Assembly: GCF_037645805.1 (NCBI RefSeq)
Contig: NZ_JBBEXE010000006.1
Coordinates: 124,001 to 188,000 of the forward strand
Direction of reading: 5' to 3'
DNA: 64,000 bases
Source: Leptobacterium_A meishanense
Lineage (GTDB): Bacteria; Bacteroidota; Bacteroidia; Flavobacteriales; Flavobacteriaceae
Below the pieces are notes generated by a model. It was given only the letters and a program-made list of their open reading frames with translations, was not told the origin of the DNA and did not search any database. The stretch's first letter is position 1; the number at the start of each line of letters is the position of its first letter. This document shows, piece after piece, positions 42,866-52,388 of this stretch. Position numbers and translations under genes: made by a program.

Positions 42866-45070
42866 ATGGCAGTAATGGATATAGAACAGGAAAATAAAGC
42901 TATTGCCAAGCAATATAAGGAGTTGCTCCGCATCAGCTATCAAACACTTACCAATGAGGACAAAAAACTCATTCGTTTGGCGTTTGACACCGCTGTCGAT
43001 GCCCATAAAGATCAGCGTAGAAAAAGCGGAGAGGCCTATATCTTTCACCCTATAAATGTAGCTAAGACAGTAGCTTCAGAGATAGGAATGGATGCCGCTT
43101 CCATCGCTGCCGCATTATTACATGATGTAGTTGAGGATACACAATACACTTTAGAGGACATTGAGCAACTTTTCGGAGAAACTGTGGCACGCATTGTGGA
43201 CGGGCTCACAAAAATATCAAATCTGAGTACTGAAAAAGATATATCACTACAGGCTGAAAATTTCCGTAAAATGCTACTCACTTTAAATGATGATATCAGG
43301 GTCATCATTATCAAAATTGCAGATAGGCTCCATAATATGCAAACCATGGAATCTATGCCTGAAGACAAGCAAGTGAAAATTGCATCTGAAACACTCTATA
43401 TCTATGCCCCATTGGCACACCGGATAGGTCTATACAATATTAAAACAGAACTTGAGGATCTTGGTTTAAAATATACAGAACCCGAGGTATATAATGATAT
43501 TGCAAATAAGATAGAAGAAAGTAAAGATGAACAAAATGCCTACATTAAAGCATTTTCAAATGTTTTAAAAGAAAGCCTAGATAAAGAAAGTTTAAATTAT
43601 CAAATAAAAGGGCGTTCCAAATCTATTTTTTCTATTCGTAGGAAAATGCAAGTTCAAAATGTTACCTATGATGAGGTATATGATAAATTTGCTATTCGAA
43701 TCATCTATAAATCTGATTTGAAAAATGAAAAGTTCATAGCGTGGAAAATCTACTCTATTGTTACAGACCACTTTCGTCCCAACCCTATTCGACTTCGTGA
43801 CTGGATATCATCCCCTAAATCCAATGGTTATGAAGCACTTCATATAACTGTAATGGGACCAAAAGGCCGTTGGGTAGAAGTACAGATACGCAGTGAGCGG
43901 ATGCATGAAATTGCAGAAAAAGGCTATGCAGCTCACTTTAAATACAAACATGGTGAACAAAATGAACAAGGGCTCGATATATGGTTAAACCGGCTCCAAG
44001 AAGCCCTTGAAAATGCTGATAGCAATGCAGTTGATTTTGTAGAAGAATTTAAACTAAACCTGTATGCCAAGGAAATATTTGTTTTTACCCCTACGGGTGA
44101 TCTAAAGTCACTGCCCAAAGGGGCAACTCCTTTGGATTTTGCATTTAACATTCACACAGAAGTAGGCATCCATACCAGAGGGGCAAAAGTAAATGGAAAA
44201 TTAGTCCCTCTAAGTCATGAATTAAAAAGTGGTGATCAGGTAGAAATCCTCACTTCGGAAAAATCAAAACCTACAGCCAACTGGCTCGATTATGCCACCA
44301 CGGCAAGAGCCCGGTCCAAAATAAAAACTTCTTTAAAAGAGGAAAAGAAAACAATTGCTGAAGACGGAAAAGAAATATTAAGAAGAAAACTTAAACAACT
44401 AAAAGTTCTCTTAAATGAAAAATCAGTAAACGAACTGGTTATTTATTTCAAACTAAAAACAAGTTTAGATTTGTTTTACAGAGTGGGTATTGGAACTATT
44501 GATAATCAAATGTTGAAAGACTTTGTAGCATCGCGCAATAATAGATTTATGAAGTTTATTAAAAACCGGATGCGAAAAAGTGCTCAGCCTGATGATATAA
44601 ACAGAGAAGAAATCACCTCAAAATATGACCTGCTCGTCTTCGGTAAGGAAGAAGAAAAACTAAATTATAAACTAGCCAACTGTTGCAATCCCATTCCAGG
44701 AGATGATGTATTTGGTTTTGTAACTATCAATGAAGGCATAAAAGTCCATAAAAAAAATTGTCCAAATGCAATCTCTCTACAATCAAACTATGCATATCGG
44801 ATCATCAATGCAAAATGGGTAGATTCCTCGCAACAAGAATTCACTGCTGTTATAAAACTTAATGGAATTGACAATATTGGTCTGGTAAGTGATGTCACAA
44901 AGATTATTTCAGACAATATGCATGTAAACATGAAAAATATAAGTTTTGATACGGATGATGGTATTTTTAATGGTAAAATTACAGTTGTGGTAAAAAACAA
45001 TACAATACTCAAAAAACTGATGAATAACCTTAAGAAACTGAACGGAATAGATAAAGTCGTCCGAATTTAA
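42866..45070 (+). CDS. Bifunctional (p)ppGpp synthetase/hydrolase, RelA/SpoT family
   Basis: 734 residues, the usual length of long RSH enzymes. Domains in order: HD hydrolase with HDVVEDT (about 85-91) and DRLHNMQTM; synthetase (about 230-340) with RGRSKS-type and SNGYEALHITVMGPKG segments; TGS (about 400-460, EIFVFTPTGDLKSLPKGATPLDFAF); a helical region with Cys-containing ANCCNPIPGDDVFGFV; and a C-terminal ACT domain. The intact HD site argues that hydrolase activity is retained. It controls the stringent response. Confidence 0.95.
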   Translation: MAVMDIEQENKAIAKQYKELLRISYQTLTNEDKKLIRLAFDTAVDAHKDQRRKSGEAYIFHPINVAKTVASEIGMDAASIAAALLHDVVEDTQYTLEDIEQLFGETVARIVDGLTKISNLSTEKDISLQAENFRKMLLTLNDDIRVIIIKIADRLHNMQTMESMPEDKQVKIASETLYIYAPLAHRIGLYNIKTELEDLGLKYTEPEVYNDIANKIEESKDEQNAYIKAFSNVLKESLDKESLNYQIKGRSKSIFSIRRKMQVQNVTYDEVYDKFAIRIIYKSDLKNEKFIAWKIYSIVTDHFRPNPIRLRDWISSPKSNGYEALHITVMGPKGRWVEVQIRSERMHEIAEKGYAAHFKYKHGEQNEQGLDIWLNRLQEALENADSNAVDFVEEFKLNLYAKEIFVFTPTGDLKSLPKGATPLDFAFNIHTEVGIHTRGAKVNGKLVPLSHELKSGDQVEILTSEKSKPTANWLDYATTARARSKIKTSLKEEKKTIAEDGKEILRRKLKQLKVLLNEKSVNELVIYFKLKTSLDLFYRVGIGTIDNQMLKDFVASRNNRFMKFIKNRMRKSAQPDDINREEITSKYDLLVFGKEEEKLNYKLANCCNPIPGDDVFGFVTINEGIKVHKKNCPNAISLQSNYAYRIINAKWVDSSQQEFTAVIKLNGIDNIGLVSDVTKIISDNMHVNMKNISFDTDDGIFNGKITVVVKNNTILKKLMNNLKKLNGIDKVVRI

Positions 45071-45080
45071 TTTTTAACTG

Positions 45081-45088
45081 TACATTTG
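45081..45088 (+). promoter_or_regulatory. Promoter -7 element for the Fur-like gene (TACATTTG)
   Basis: TAnnTTTG 26 bp before the ATG of the Fur-like regulator, in the 44-bp gap after the RelA/SpoT gene. Confidence 0.5.
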
Positions 45089-45114
45089 TATGTTGAATTT
45101 TTGAGTAGCATATC

Positions 45115-45561
45115 ATGGCGAATGACAAGAATCAGGAAATTGTAAAGAATGTTTTCACTACATTTTTAGAAGACAACAATCATCGAAAAACTCCCGAACG
45201 CTATGCTATACTTAAAGAGATTTATAATAGTGATGAACATTTTGATGTAGAATCGCTTTATATCAAAATGAAAAATAAAAATTATCGTGTCAGTAGGGCT
45301 ACCCTCTACAACACCATTGAACTTCTTCTGGAATGTGGGTTGGTACGAAAACACCAATTTGGCCAAAATCAGGCACATTATGAAAAATCATATTTTGATA
45401 AACAGCATGACCATGTTATCCTTACCGATACAGGAGAAGTCATGGAATTCTGTGATCCACGGATACAAGCCATTAAAAAAACCATAGAAGAAGTTTTCGA
45501 TATCAATATTCACAATCATTCTCTTTATTTTTACGGCACTAAAAACAACAAAATTAACTAA
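45115..45561 (+). CDS. Fur family transcriptional regulator lacking the structural CxxC
   Basis: 148 residues. An N-terminal winged helix (RKTPERYAILKEIYNSDEHFDVESLYIKM...YRVSRATLYNTIELLLECGLV, about 20-80) and a C-terminal dimerisation domain with the histidine-rich metal site (HYEKSYFDKQHDHVILTDTGEVMEFCDPRI). The usual CxxC of the structural zinc site (HHDHxxCxxCG) is replaced by HDHVILTDTG, leaving a single Cys before DPRI. It therefore probably lacks the classic structural zinc. It lies 18 bp upstream of purA and is probably co-transcribed with it. Confidence 0.9.
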   Translation: MANDKNQEIVKNVFTTFLEDNNHRKTPERYAILKEIYNSDEHFDVESLYIKMKNKNYRVSRATLYNTIELLLECGLVRKHQFGQNQAHYEKSYFDKQHDHVILTDTGEVMEFCDPRIQAIKKTIEEVFDINIHNHSLYFYGTKNNKIN

Positions 45562-45579
45562 ACTCAATTCACACAATAT

Positions 45580-46851
45580 ATGGCAGTAGATTTACTACTA
45601 GGACTACAATGGGGCGACGAGGGAAAAGGCAAAATTGTAGATGTTCTCACTAAAAACTATGATATCATAGCACGTTTTCAAGGCGGACCAAACGCTGGGC
45701 ATACGCTTGAATTTGACGGTTTTAAACATGTTTTACATACCATTCCCTCTGGTATATTCCATAAAAATGCAGTTAATATTATTGGAAACGGAGTTGTTAT
45801 AGACCCTGTCATTTTTAAAAAAGAATTGGATAACCTCGAAAAATTCAATATTGATATTCAATCTAAACTATTTATTTCTAGAAAAGCACACCTTATTCTA
45901 CCTACACACCGATTGTTAGATGCTGCATCAGAGGCATCCAAGGGAAAAGCTAAAATAGGGTCTACACTTAAAGGAATAGGCCCCACGTATATGGATAAAA
46001 CTGGACGAAATGGTATACGGGTAGGTGATTTAGAATTAACTGATTGGAAAAAACGTTACAGAGCTCTTGCTAACAAGCATGAAGCTATGATTAAATTTTA
46101 CAACGTAGATGTACAGTACGATCTTAAAGAATTGGAGGAAGAATTTTACGAAGGTGTAGAAATACTCAAAAAACTTATGTTTATAGATAGTGAAGAATAT
46201 CTATATAACGCTCAGAAAGAAGGCAAAACAATTTTGGCAGAGGGAGCACAAGGTTCTTTATTGGACATCGATTTTGGCACATATCCATATGTTACTTCAT
46301 CCAACACTACTGCTGCTGGTGCTTGTACCGGACTGGGAGTAGCCCCTGGAAACATCGGAGAGGTGTTGGGTATTTTTAAAGCCTATACTACCCGTGTAGG
46401 AAGTGGCCCCTTCCCTACTGAACTTTTTGATGAGGATGGAAAAAAAATGGCAAAGGTAGGGAACGAGTTTGGAGCAACTACCGGAAGGCCAAGGCGTTGT
46501 GGCTGGTTAGACCTTGTTGCTTTAAAATATGCTGTTCAAATAAACGGTGTTACACAATTGATGATGATGAAAGGCGATGTATTGAGTGGTTTTAAAACAC
46601 TAAAAATATGCACAGCATACAAATACAAGGGGAAAGAAATCTGTCATTTACCATATAATATTGAACCGGAAAATATTACTCCGATATATACAGAAATGAA
46701 AGGATGGGAAGATAATCTTACAAAACTCACGAATGCCGATCAGCTTCCGAAAGCACTTAATGATTACATTGGTTTTTTAGAAAGTGAACTTAACGTTCCC
46801 ATAAAGATTGTTTCTGTAGGACCTAACAGGACACAGACCATTCATAGGTAA
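45580..46851 (+). CDS. purA: Adenylosuccinate synthetase
   Basis: 423 residues. It makes adenylosuccinate from IMP, aspartate and GTP, the first step towards AMP. Motifs: LLGLQWGDEGKGKIVD (5-20, GTP loop and catalytic Asp), NAGHTL (catalytic His), GIGPTYMDKTGRNGIRVGDL, QGSLLDIDFGTYPYVTSSNTT, and TTGRPRRCGWLDL. It follows the Fur-like gene at 18 bp. Confidence 0.98.
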   Translation: MAVDLLLGLQWGDEGKGKIVDVLTKNYDIIARFQGGPNAGHTLEFDGFKHVLHTIPSGIFHKNAVNIIGNGVVIDPVIFKKELDNLEKFNIDIQSKLFISRKAHLILPTHRLLDAASEASKGKAKIGSTLKGIGPTYMDKTGRNGIRVGDLELTDWKKRYRALANKHEAMIKFYNVDVQYDLKELEEEFYEGVEILKKLMFIDSEEYLYNAQKEGKTILAEGAQGSLLDIDFGTYPYVTSSNTTAAGACTGLGVAPGNIGEVLGIFKAYTTRVGSGPFPTELFDEDGKKMAKVGNEFGATTGRPRRCGWLDLVALKYAVQINGVTQLMMMKGDVLSGFKTLKICTAYKYKGKEICHLPYNIEPENITPIYTEMKGWEDNLTKLTNADQLPKALNDYIGFLESELNVPIKIVSVGPNRTQTIHR

Positions 46852-46913
46852 ACTTCTTGACAAATCCTAAAAATAGCTTAACAAGCACTCTTCTATACTA
46901 AAAAGCATTATTT

Positions 46914-48680
46914 TTGAAGCAAAATTACATTGCTTTGAGGCTTATTCATATACTCATTACTTTTATTATTAGTTGTCTTTCATTTCTAGGAACTGCTCAA
47001 GAAAAGAAAAACATCACAATTGTCTACGGAGGAAATTTCACAAAAAATGAAATAAAATATCCCGGAGCCTCAATCTTTAGTAAAGACAACCGTCAAGTAC
47101 AATTTGAACACCAAGGAGTAGACCTCTGGTGCGATGTAGCTATATACAATCAGAAAGAAAACCGTATAAAAGCTTTTGGTAATGTACGTTTCAACCAAGG
47201 TGATACTATCCAAATGCAAAGTGGTTATTTAGATTATGATGGGAATACCCGATTGGCATATGCCCGGGACAATGTAAAATTGAATAACCTACAAATGGAG
47301 CTCGCTACAGATACCCTTTATTTTGATAGAAACAAACAAGATGCCTATTATAATAGTTTCGGCACTGTTAAAGATTCTATCAATGTGCTTACCAGTGAAA
47401 AAGGGCATTATTACCTAGAACAAAAACGATATCAGTTCCTTAGTGATGTGAAAATAACCAATCCGGATTATGTGCTCAACTCATTACAATTAGACTATTA
47501 TACTATAACCAAGCATGCATACATGTACGGGCCGTCCACTATTACCGGAAAAGATTATAAAGTTTATTGCGAACGAGGTTTTTATGACACTAGTGACGAG
47601 AATGGGTATTTCATTAAAAATTCAAGAATTGATTATAACAATCGTATCATCTATGGGGATAGCCTATACTTTGATAAGATAAAAGATTTTGCCTCTGCCA
47701 CCAATAATATAAAAGTTATTGATACCATTAATAAAGGAATTGTGAAGGGGCATTATGCAGAAGTATATAAACAAAAAGACTCTGTTTTTATTACCAAAAG
47801 AGCTGTAGCCATCAACCTGATTGAAAAAGATTCCATGTACATTCACGGTGACACGCTTATGGTGACAGGCAAGCCTGATAACCGTATTATACGTGGTTTT
47901 CGGAATGTGAAATTTTACAAAAAAAACCTTAGTGGCAAATGCGACTCCATACATGTAAACCAAAAAACAGGATTGACCCAGCTTATCGGGGAACCCCTAG
48001 GGTTTAATGCAGAAACCATGAGTATTGCCGAGAAAAAGAAAAAAAGTCCTATACTATGGTCTGGAAAAAATCAAATGACCGGAGATAGCATTCACCTCAT
48101 CACCAATATAGAAACCGAAAAACTGGATTCCTTAAAAGTATTGAACAATGCTTTCATTATTGAAAAAGATACATTAAGCGAAGGGTTCAACCAAGTTAAA
48201 GGAAAAAACTTATTTGGCCTTTTCGTTGAAAATCAATTAGATATTATTGATGTAATAAAAAACACAGAAGTTATTTATTATATGTACAATGACGAGAATG
48301 AACTTATTGGGATTGATAAAACTATTTGCAGTGCCATTAATATGACAATGACAGACAATCAAATTGAGGATATCACTTTTTTTACCAATCCAGATGGGGA
48401 TATTTTTCCCGAAAAAGATTTACCAGTAAATGCACGTAAATTAAGTGGCTTTGTATGGAGGGGTGATGAAATGATTTCCTCTAAAGAGGATATTTTTGAT
48501 GAGGATGACAATAACATACAGCTTGTTAAAATAAGAGGTATTGACAATCCTATTGATATTGATGCCGAAGAATATGAAAAACAATCGAAGAATGAACCTC
48601 CTAATGAGAAAAACACCTCTCAAAAACCAAATTCAAAAGGCACATCCCCTAATAGAAAGATAAAACCTGAGAATAAATAA
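46914..48680 (+). CDS. OstA-like (LptA/LptD N-terminal domain) envelope protein
   Basis: 588 residues from a TTG at 46914; a second TTG at 46935 (MRLIHILITF) is equally plausible, because TATTTTTG (46909-46916) may be a promoter box overlapping the first start. A signal peptide (LITFIISCLSFLGTAQ) is followed by an OstA-type beta-jellyroll array (DVAIYNQKENRIKAFGNVRFNQGDTIQMQSGYLDYDG and similar later repeats), as in LPS transport proteins LptA and LptD. A charged, Pro/Asn/Lys-rich disordered tail covers about 545-588. It probably acts in lipopolysaccharide transport across the periplasm. Confidence 0.85.
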   Translation: MKQNYIALRLIHILITFIISCLSFLGTAQEKKNITIVYGGNFTKNEIKYPGASIFSKDNRQVQFEHQGVDLWCDVAIYNQKENRIKAFGNVRFNQGDTIQMQSGYLDYDGNTRLAYARDNVKLNNLQMELATDTLYFDRNKQDAYYNSFGTVKDSINVLTSEKGHYYLEQKRYQFLSDVKITNPDYVLNSLQLDYYTITKHAYMYGPSTITGKDYKVYCERGFYDTSDENGYFIKNSRIDYNNRIIYGDSLYFDKIKDFASATNNIKVIDTINKGIVKGHYAEVYKQKDSVFITKRAVAINLIEKDSMYIHGDTLMVTGKPDNRIIRGFRNVKFYKKNLSGKCDSIHVNQKTGLTQLIGEPLGFNAETMSIAEKKKKSPILWSGKNQMTGDSIHLITNIETEKLDSLKVLNNAFIIEKDTLSEGFNQVKGKNLFGLFVENQLDIIDVIKNTEVIYYMYNDENELIGIDKTICSAINMTMTDNQIEDITFFTNPDGDIFPEKDLPVNARKLSGFVWRGDEMISSKEDIFDEDDNNIQLVKIRGIDNPIDIDAEEYEKQSKNEPPNEKNTSQKPNSKGTSPNRKIKPENK

Positions 48681-48701
48681 TTGTAATAAGCGTATTGCTG
48701 T

Positions 48702-49883
48702 ATGAAGGATGACTTTTTTAAATATCAGGCACAAACATCGCCATACCCTTTAGCTATGGAAATAAGCCGGGCTGAAGGAAGTTATATTTATGATTCCTCC
48801 GGAAAACCTTATCTCGATTTTGTTGCAGGCATTTCTGCCTGTAGTTTGGGCCATCGGCACCCTAAAGTGGTCGCTGCTATAAAAAAACAATTAGATAGCT
48901 ACTTACATGTAATGGTATATGGGGAATACATTCAGGAACCTGTAGTTACATATACAAAACTATTGGCAACACAACTTCCGCCTCCACTAGAAACCACTTA
49001 CCTTACCAATTCGGGGACTGAAGCGATTGAAGGAGCACTAAAATTAGCCAAACGTGTAACAGGTCGGTACGAAATCATTGCCGCCCATAACGCCTATCAT
49101 GGCAATACACAAGGAGCTATGAGTGTCATGGGTTATGAAAAACGAAAACAAGTATTCAGACCACTGATCCCTGGAACAAAGTATATACGATTCAACAATA
49201 CAGATGACCTCAATAAAATAACACCCAAAACAGCTTGTGTCCTACTAGAAACTATTCAGGGAGGCGCAGGATTTATTGCTCCAAAAAACAATTACTTGAA
49301 AAAAGTCCGCGAACGATGTAATAAGACTGGCACTTTGCTCATTCTAGATGAAATTCAACCCGGATTTGGGAGAACTGGAAAATTTTTTGGTTTTCAACAC
49401 TACGGAATTATTCCTGATATTCTAGTTATGGGAAAAGGAATGGGGGGTGGCATGCCTGTAGGTGCTTTCATGGCATCTAAAGAAATGATGGCCTGTTTAA
49501 AAGAACAACCTAAACTTGGTCATATTACTACTTTTGGAGGGCATCCTGTAATTGCCTCAGCTTGTTTGGCTACATTGAAAGAACTTACAGAAACCTCTTT
49601 AATAACTGAAACATTGGAGAAAGAGGCATTAATCCGGAAACTTCTGGTACATCCCCTCATAAAAGAAATAAGGGGAAAAGGATTGATGTTGGCCATGATG
49701 GTAGAAAATTCCAGTATTGCCAATTATGTTATATTGAACGCAATGAAAGAAAGATTGATCCTGTTCTGGTTGTTATATGAACCCCGGGCAATTCGCATAA
49801 CACCCCCACTGACGATCTCTCAAAAAGAGATAAGAGAAGGTTGCCATGTCCTCATAAAAATGTTAAACAACTACAAAGAATAA
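48702..49883 (+). CDS. Class III aminotransferase (acetylornithine/ornithine type)
   Basis: 393 residues. PLP-dependent, fold type I. Landmarks: YLDFVAGISACSLGHRHPKV, TNSGTEAIEGALKLAK, AHNAYHGNTQGAMSVMG, LILDEIQPGFGRTG and the PLP lysine in LVMGKGMGGGMPVGAF (about K244). It belongs to the acetylornithine/ornithine/4-aminobutyrate group, but no arginine genes are adjacent, so substrate is open. It starts 21 bp after the OstA-like gene. Confidence 0.9.
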   Translation: MKDDFFKYQAQTSPYPLAMEISRAEGSYIYDSSGKPYLDFVAGISACSLGHRHPKVVAAIKKQLDSYLHVMVYGEYIQEPVVTYTKLLATQLPPPLETTYLTNSGTEAIEGALKLAKRVTGRYEIIAAHNAYHGNTQGAMSVMGYEKRKQVFRPLIPGTKYIRFNNTDDLNKITPKTACVLLETIQGGAGFIAPKNNYLKKVRERCNKTGTLLILDEIQPGFGRTGKFFGFQHYGIIPDILVMGKGMGGGMPVGAFMASKEMMACLKEQPKLGHITTFGGHPVIASACLATLKELTETSLITETLEKEALIRKLLVHPLIKEIRGKGLMLAMMVENSSIANYVILNAMKERLILFWLLYEPRAIRITPPLTISQKEIREGCHVLIKMLNNYKE

Positions 49884-49980
49884 AGCTGTTAACTAATTTG
49901 TTGATAATAAAAATCGCTTTCTAATAAACCAATACCATCATCTTTTAACTTTAATAAAACAGAAATAAAAAAGCATTTGT

Positions 49981-51384
49981 ATGCCATTTAGTTCTAGTGA
50001 AGACAGAAACTTCCCCGTTTCGAAATTCGAATCTATGTTAAAAACCAACGACGTCTACTTCTTTGACGCTGCTGATTTTGAAGACATAGTTCACCATTAT
50101 TTAGACATCGGTAAAGTCGCACTTGCAAAAAGAGCATTACAAATAGGCTTAAGCCAGCATACATCTTCCATTAATTTAAAATTACTCAACATAGAGGTAT
50201 TAATTTTTGATGGTAAACTAGACCTTGCTGAGAAAATGCTAGATGAACTTATGGCTATTGAACATACTAATGAAGAAGTATACATACAAAAAGCAAGTAT
50301 CTACTCTAAAAAAGATCAACATCATAAAGCTATTGAACTTTTAAAGACAGCAATGGCATACACAAACGATACTGTGGATATTTATTCCCTGATAGGTATG
50401 GAATATTTGTTCATGGATGACTACCAAGCTGCTAAAGAATACTTCATAAAATGTGTAGAAGATGATCCCGCTGATTATTCCGCGCTGTATAATGTGATTT
50501 ATTGTTACGATAGTGTAAAAGACCATGATGGGGCTATCAGTTTTTTGAATACTTATATAGAAAATGACCCCTACAGTGAAATTGCATGGCACCAACTGGG
50601 CAAACAATTCTACGCAAAGAAGATGTATAAAGAAGCCATTGCTGCTTATGACTTTGCTATTATTTCTGATGATGCATTTGTTGGGGCATATATGGAAAAA
50701 GGAAAAGTCTTAGAAAAGCTGCACCGGTACAATGAGGCTATAGAAAATTATGAGATCACACTAAAACTAGATGACCCTACATCCTATGCTTACTTAAGGA
50801 TCGGGAAATGCCATGAGCGGTTAGGCAATGTTGAACTGGCAGTAAAGTACTTGAATAAAACTGTGCATGAAGATCCGCTCTTAGATAAAGGTTGGATAGC
50901 AATTACTGATTTCTATTATAGAATTGGGGACTATCGAAAGGCTCGTTATTATATTAACAAAGCTTTAAATATTGACTGTGAAAATGTAGCTTACTGGAAA
51001 CTTAGTGCAGAAATAAATAAAAAGTTAGACCTTCTCGAAGAAGCTGACCTTGCATATGAAAAGATAGTTACATTAGGTAATTATGAATTAAAAACCTGGA
51101 TAGAATGGAGTGATGTTCTCTACAAACTCGGCGAATATGATACTGCTATCCATACATTGCTACAAGCAATAGAATTCTATCCGGACGAACCTGCTATTGA
51201 GTACCGTATTGCTGGTTTTTACTATCTTTCTTCAGATTCCCTAAAAGGATCCTATCACCTAAAAAATGCCTTAAGGAACAATTATAAGAAACACCACATA
51301 CTTAAAGAACTTTTCCCTACTGTTTTTATTCGGAACACTGTTAAGAATATTATAACAGAATTTAAAAATATCCCTAAACAATAA
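49981..51384 (+). CDS. Tetratricopeptide-repeat protein
   Basis: 467 residues without a signal peptide. At least ten TPR-like helix pairs are visible from about residue 25 to 440, such as VYIQKASIYSKKDQHHKAIELLKTAM, AWHQLGKQFYAKKMYKEAIAAYDFAI and AYMEKGKVLEKLHRYNEAIENYEITL. It should act as a cytosolic protein-binding scaffold; partners unknown. It is followed after 32 bp by the tandem DUF368 genes and aroE, an arrangement that seems stable in flavobacteria. Confidence 0.88.
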   Translation: MPFSSSEDRNFPVSKFESMLKTNDVYFFDAADFEDIVHHYLDIGKVALAKRALQIGLSQHTSSINLKLLNIEVLIFDGKLDLAEKMLDELMAIEHTNEEVYIQKASIYSKKDQHHKAIELLKTAMAYTNDTVDIYSLIGMEYLFMDDYQAAKEYFIKCVEDDPADYSALYNVIYCYDSVKDHDGAISFLNTYIENDPYSEIAWHQLGKQFYAKKMYKEAIAAYDFAIISDDAFVGAYMEKGKVLEKLHRYNEAIENYEITLKLDDPTSYAYLRIGKCHERLGNVELAVKYLNKTVHEDPLLDKGWIAITDFYYRIGDYRKARYYINKALNIDCENVAYWKLSAEINKKLDLLEEADLAYEKIVTLGNYELKTWIEWSDVLYKLGEYDTAIHTLLQAIEFYPDEPAIEYRIAGFYYLSSDSLKGSYHLKNALRNNYKKHHILKELFPTVFIRNTVKNIITEFKNIPKQ

Positions 51385-51416
51385 TTCCATACTTTTGTTC
51401 GACTTAACGCAGCAAT

Positions 51417-52388
51417 ATGCACCGATCGTTCAAAAATTATATGCTCATAACATTGAAAGGAATGGCCATGGGCGCAGCAGATATTGTTCCTGGGGTGTCC
51501 GGAGGTACCATTGCCTTTATTTCCGGAATTTATGAAGAGCTTATTGCTACCATTAATGGACTCAAAATAACATCTCTAAAAAAAATATGGAAAGAAGGCT
51601 TTCGATCATTCTGGAATAGTATCAATGGTAATTTTTTGTCTGCATTGTTATCAGGTATATTTCTTAGTATACTCTCACTTGCTAAAGCAATAAAATGGTT
51701 GCTGGAAAATGAGCCTGTGCTATTGTGGGGTTTTTTTTTCGGATTGGTCATAGCTAGTATCCTTATTATTATTAAAGGCATCTCAAAGTGGAACATAACA
51801 ATGGGAATCTTTTTGATAGTAGGGACTCTTATTTCATATTACATTACCATCATGGAGCCCACCTCATCTCCGGATAGTTTTTTATACTTATTCTTCAGTG
51901 GGTTTATAGCTATTATAGCAATGATTCTCCCTGGTGTTTCCGGAGCATTTATACTTTTAATTTTAGGAGCATACAGTACGGCTATTGGCACCGTTAATTT
52001 GTTTTTGGAAAGTGTCTATGAGTTAAATTTCAACAAGTTCACAGAGGCATTTCTAAAATTCATTTCATTGGTATTGGGTGCTGTTCTAGGATTAAAAGTC
52101 TTTTCAAAAATCCTAGGCTGGATGTTTGAAAATTATAAAAACAGTACCCTTGCACTCTTAACCGGCTTTATGATTGGGTCATTAAATAAAATTTGGCCTT
52201 GGAAGAAAACCATAAGCTGGTATACTAACTCGCATGGAGCTAAAGAACCTCTGTTGCAAAAAAGCATTATCCCGACAGCTTTTGAAGGCGACCCTAAAAT
52301 AATATGGACAATTTCATTGATCATTATTGGTTTTTTAACCATCTTCTTGTTGGAAAGAATTGCCTCAAAAACTAAAAAGCATGCATAA
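51417..52388 (+). CDS. DUF368 family polyprenyl-phosphate transporter (PopT-like), copy 1
   Basis: 323 residues, about nine membrane helices. The family signature appears twice in inverted-repeat fashion: GMAMGAADIVPGVSGGTIAFISGIYEELI (about 15-43) and MILPGVSGAFILLILGAY (about 175-193), with WPWKKTISWY after the last core helix. DUF368 proteins were recently identified as undecaprenyl-phosphate translocases that recycle the lipid carrier for cell-wall and surface polysaccharides. The second copy follows with overlapping genes. Confidence 0.92.
   Translation: MHRSFKNYMLITLKGMAMGAADIVPGVSGGTIAFISGIYEELIATINGLKITSLKKIWKEGFRSFWNSINGNFLSALLSGIFLSILSLAKAIKWLLENEPVLLWGFFFGLVIASILIIIKGISKWNITMGIFLIVGTLISYYITIMEPTSSPDSFLYLFFSGFIAIIAMILPGVSGAFILLILGAYSTAIGTVNLFLESVYELNFNKFTEAFLKFISLVLGAVLGLKVFSKILGWMFENYKNSTLALLTGFMIGSLNKIWPWKKTISWYTNSHGAKEPLLQKSIIPTAFEGDPKIIWTISLIIIGFLTIFLLERIASKTKKHA

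Noticed and set aside
46909..46916. TATTTTTG before the OstA-like gene as a firm promoter
   Set aside because: It overlaps the candidate TTG start codon and could be chance in AT-rich sequence; kept only as a note on the start choice.
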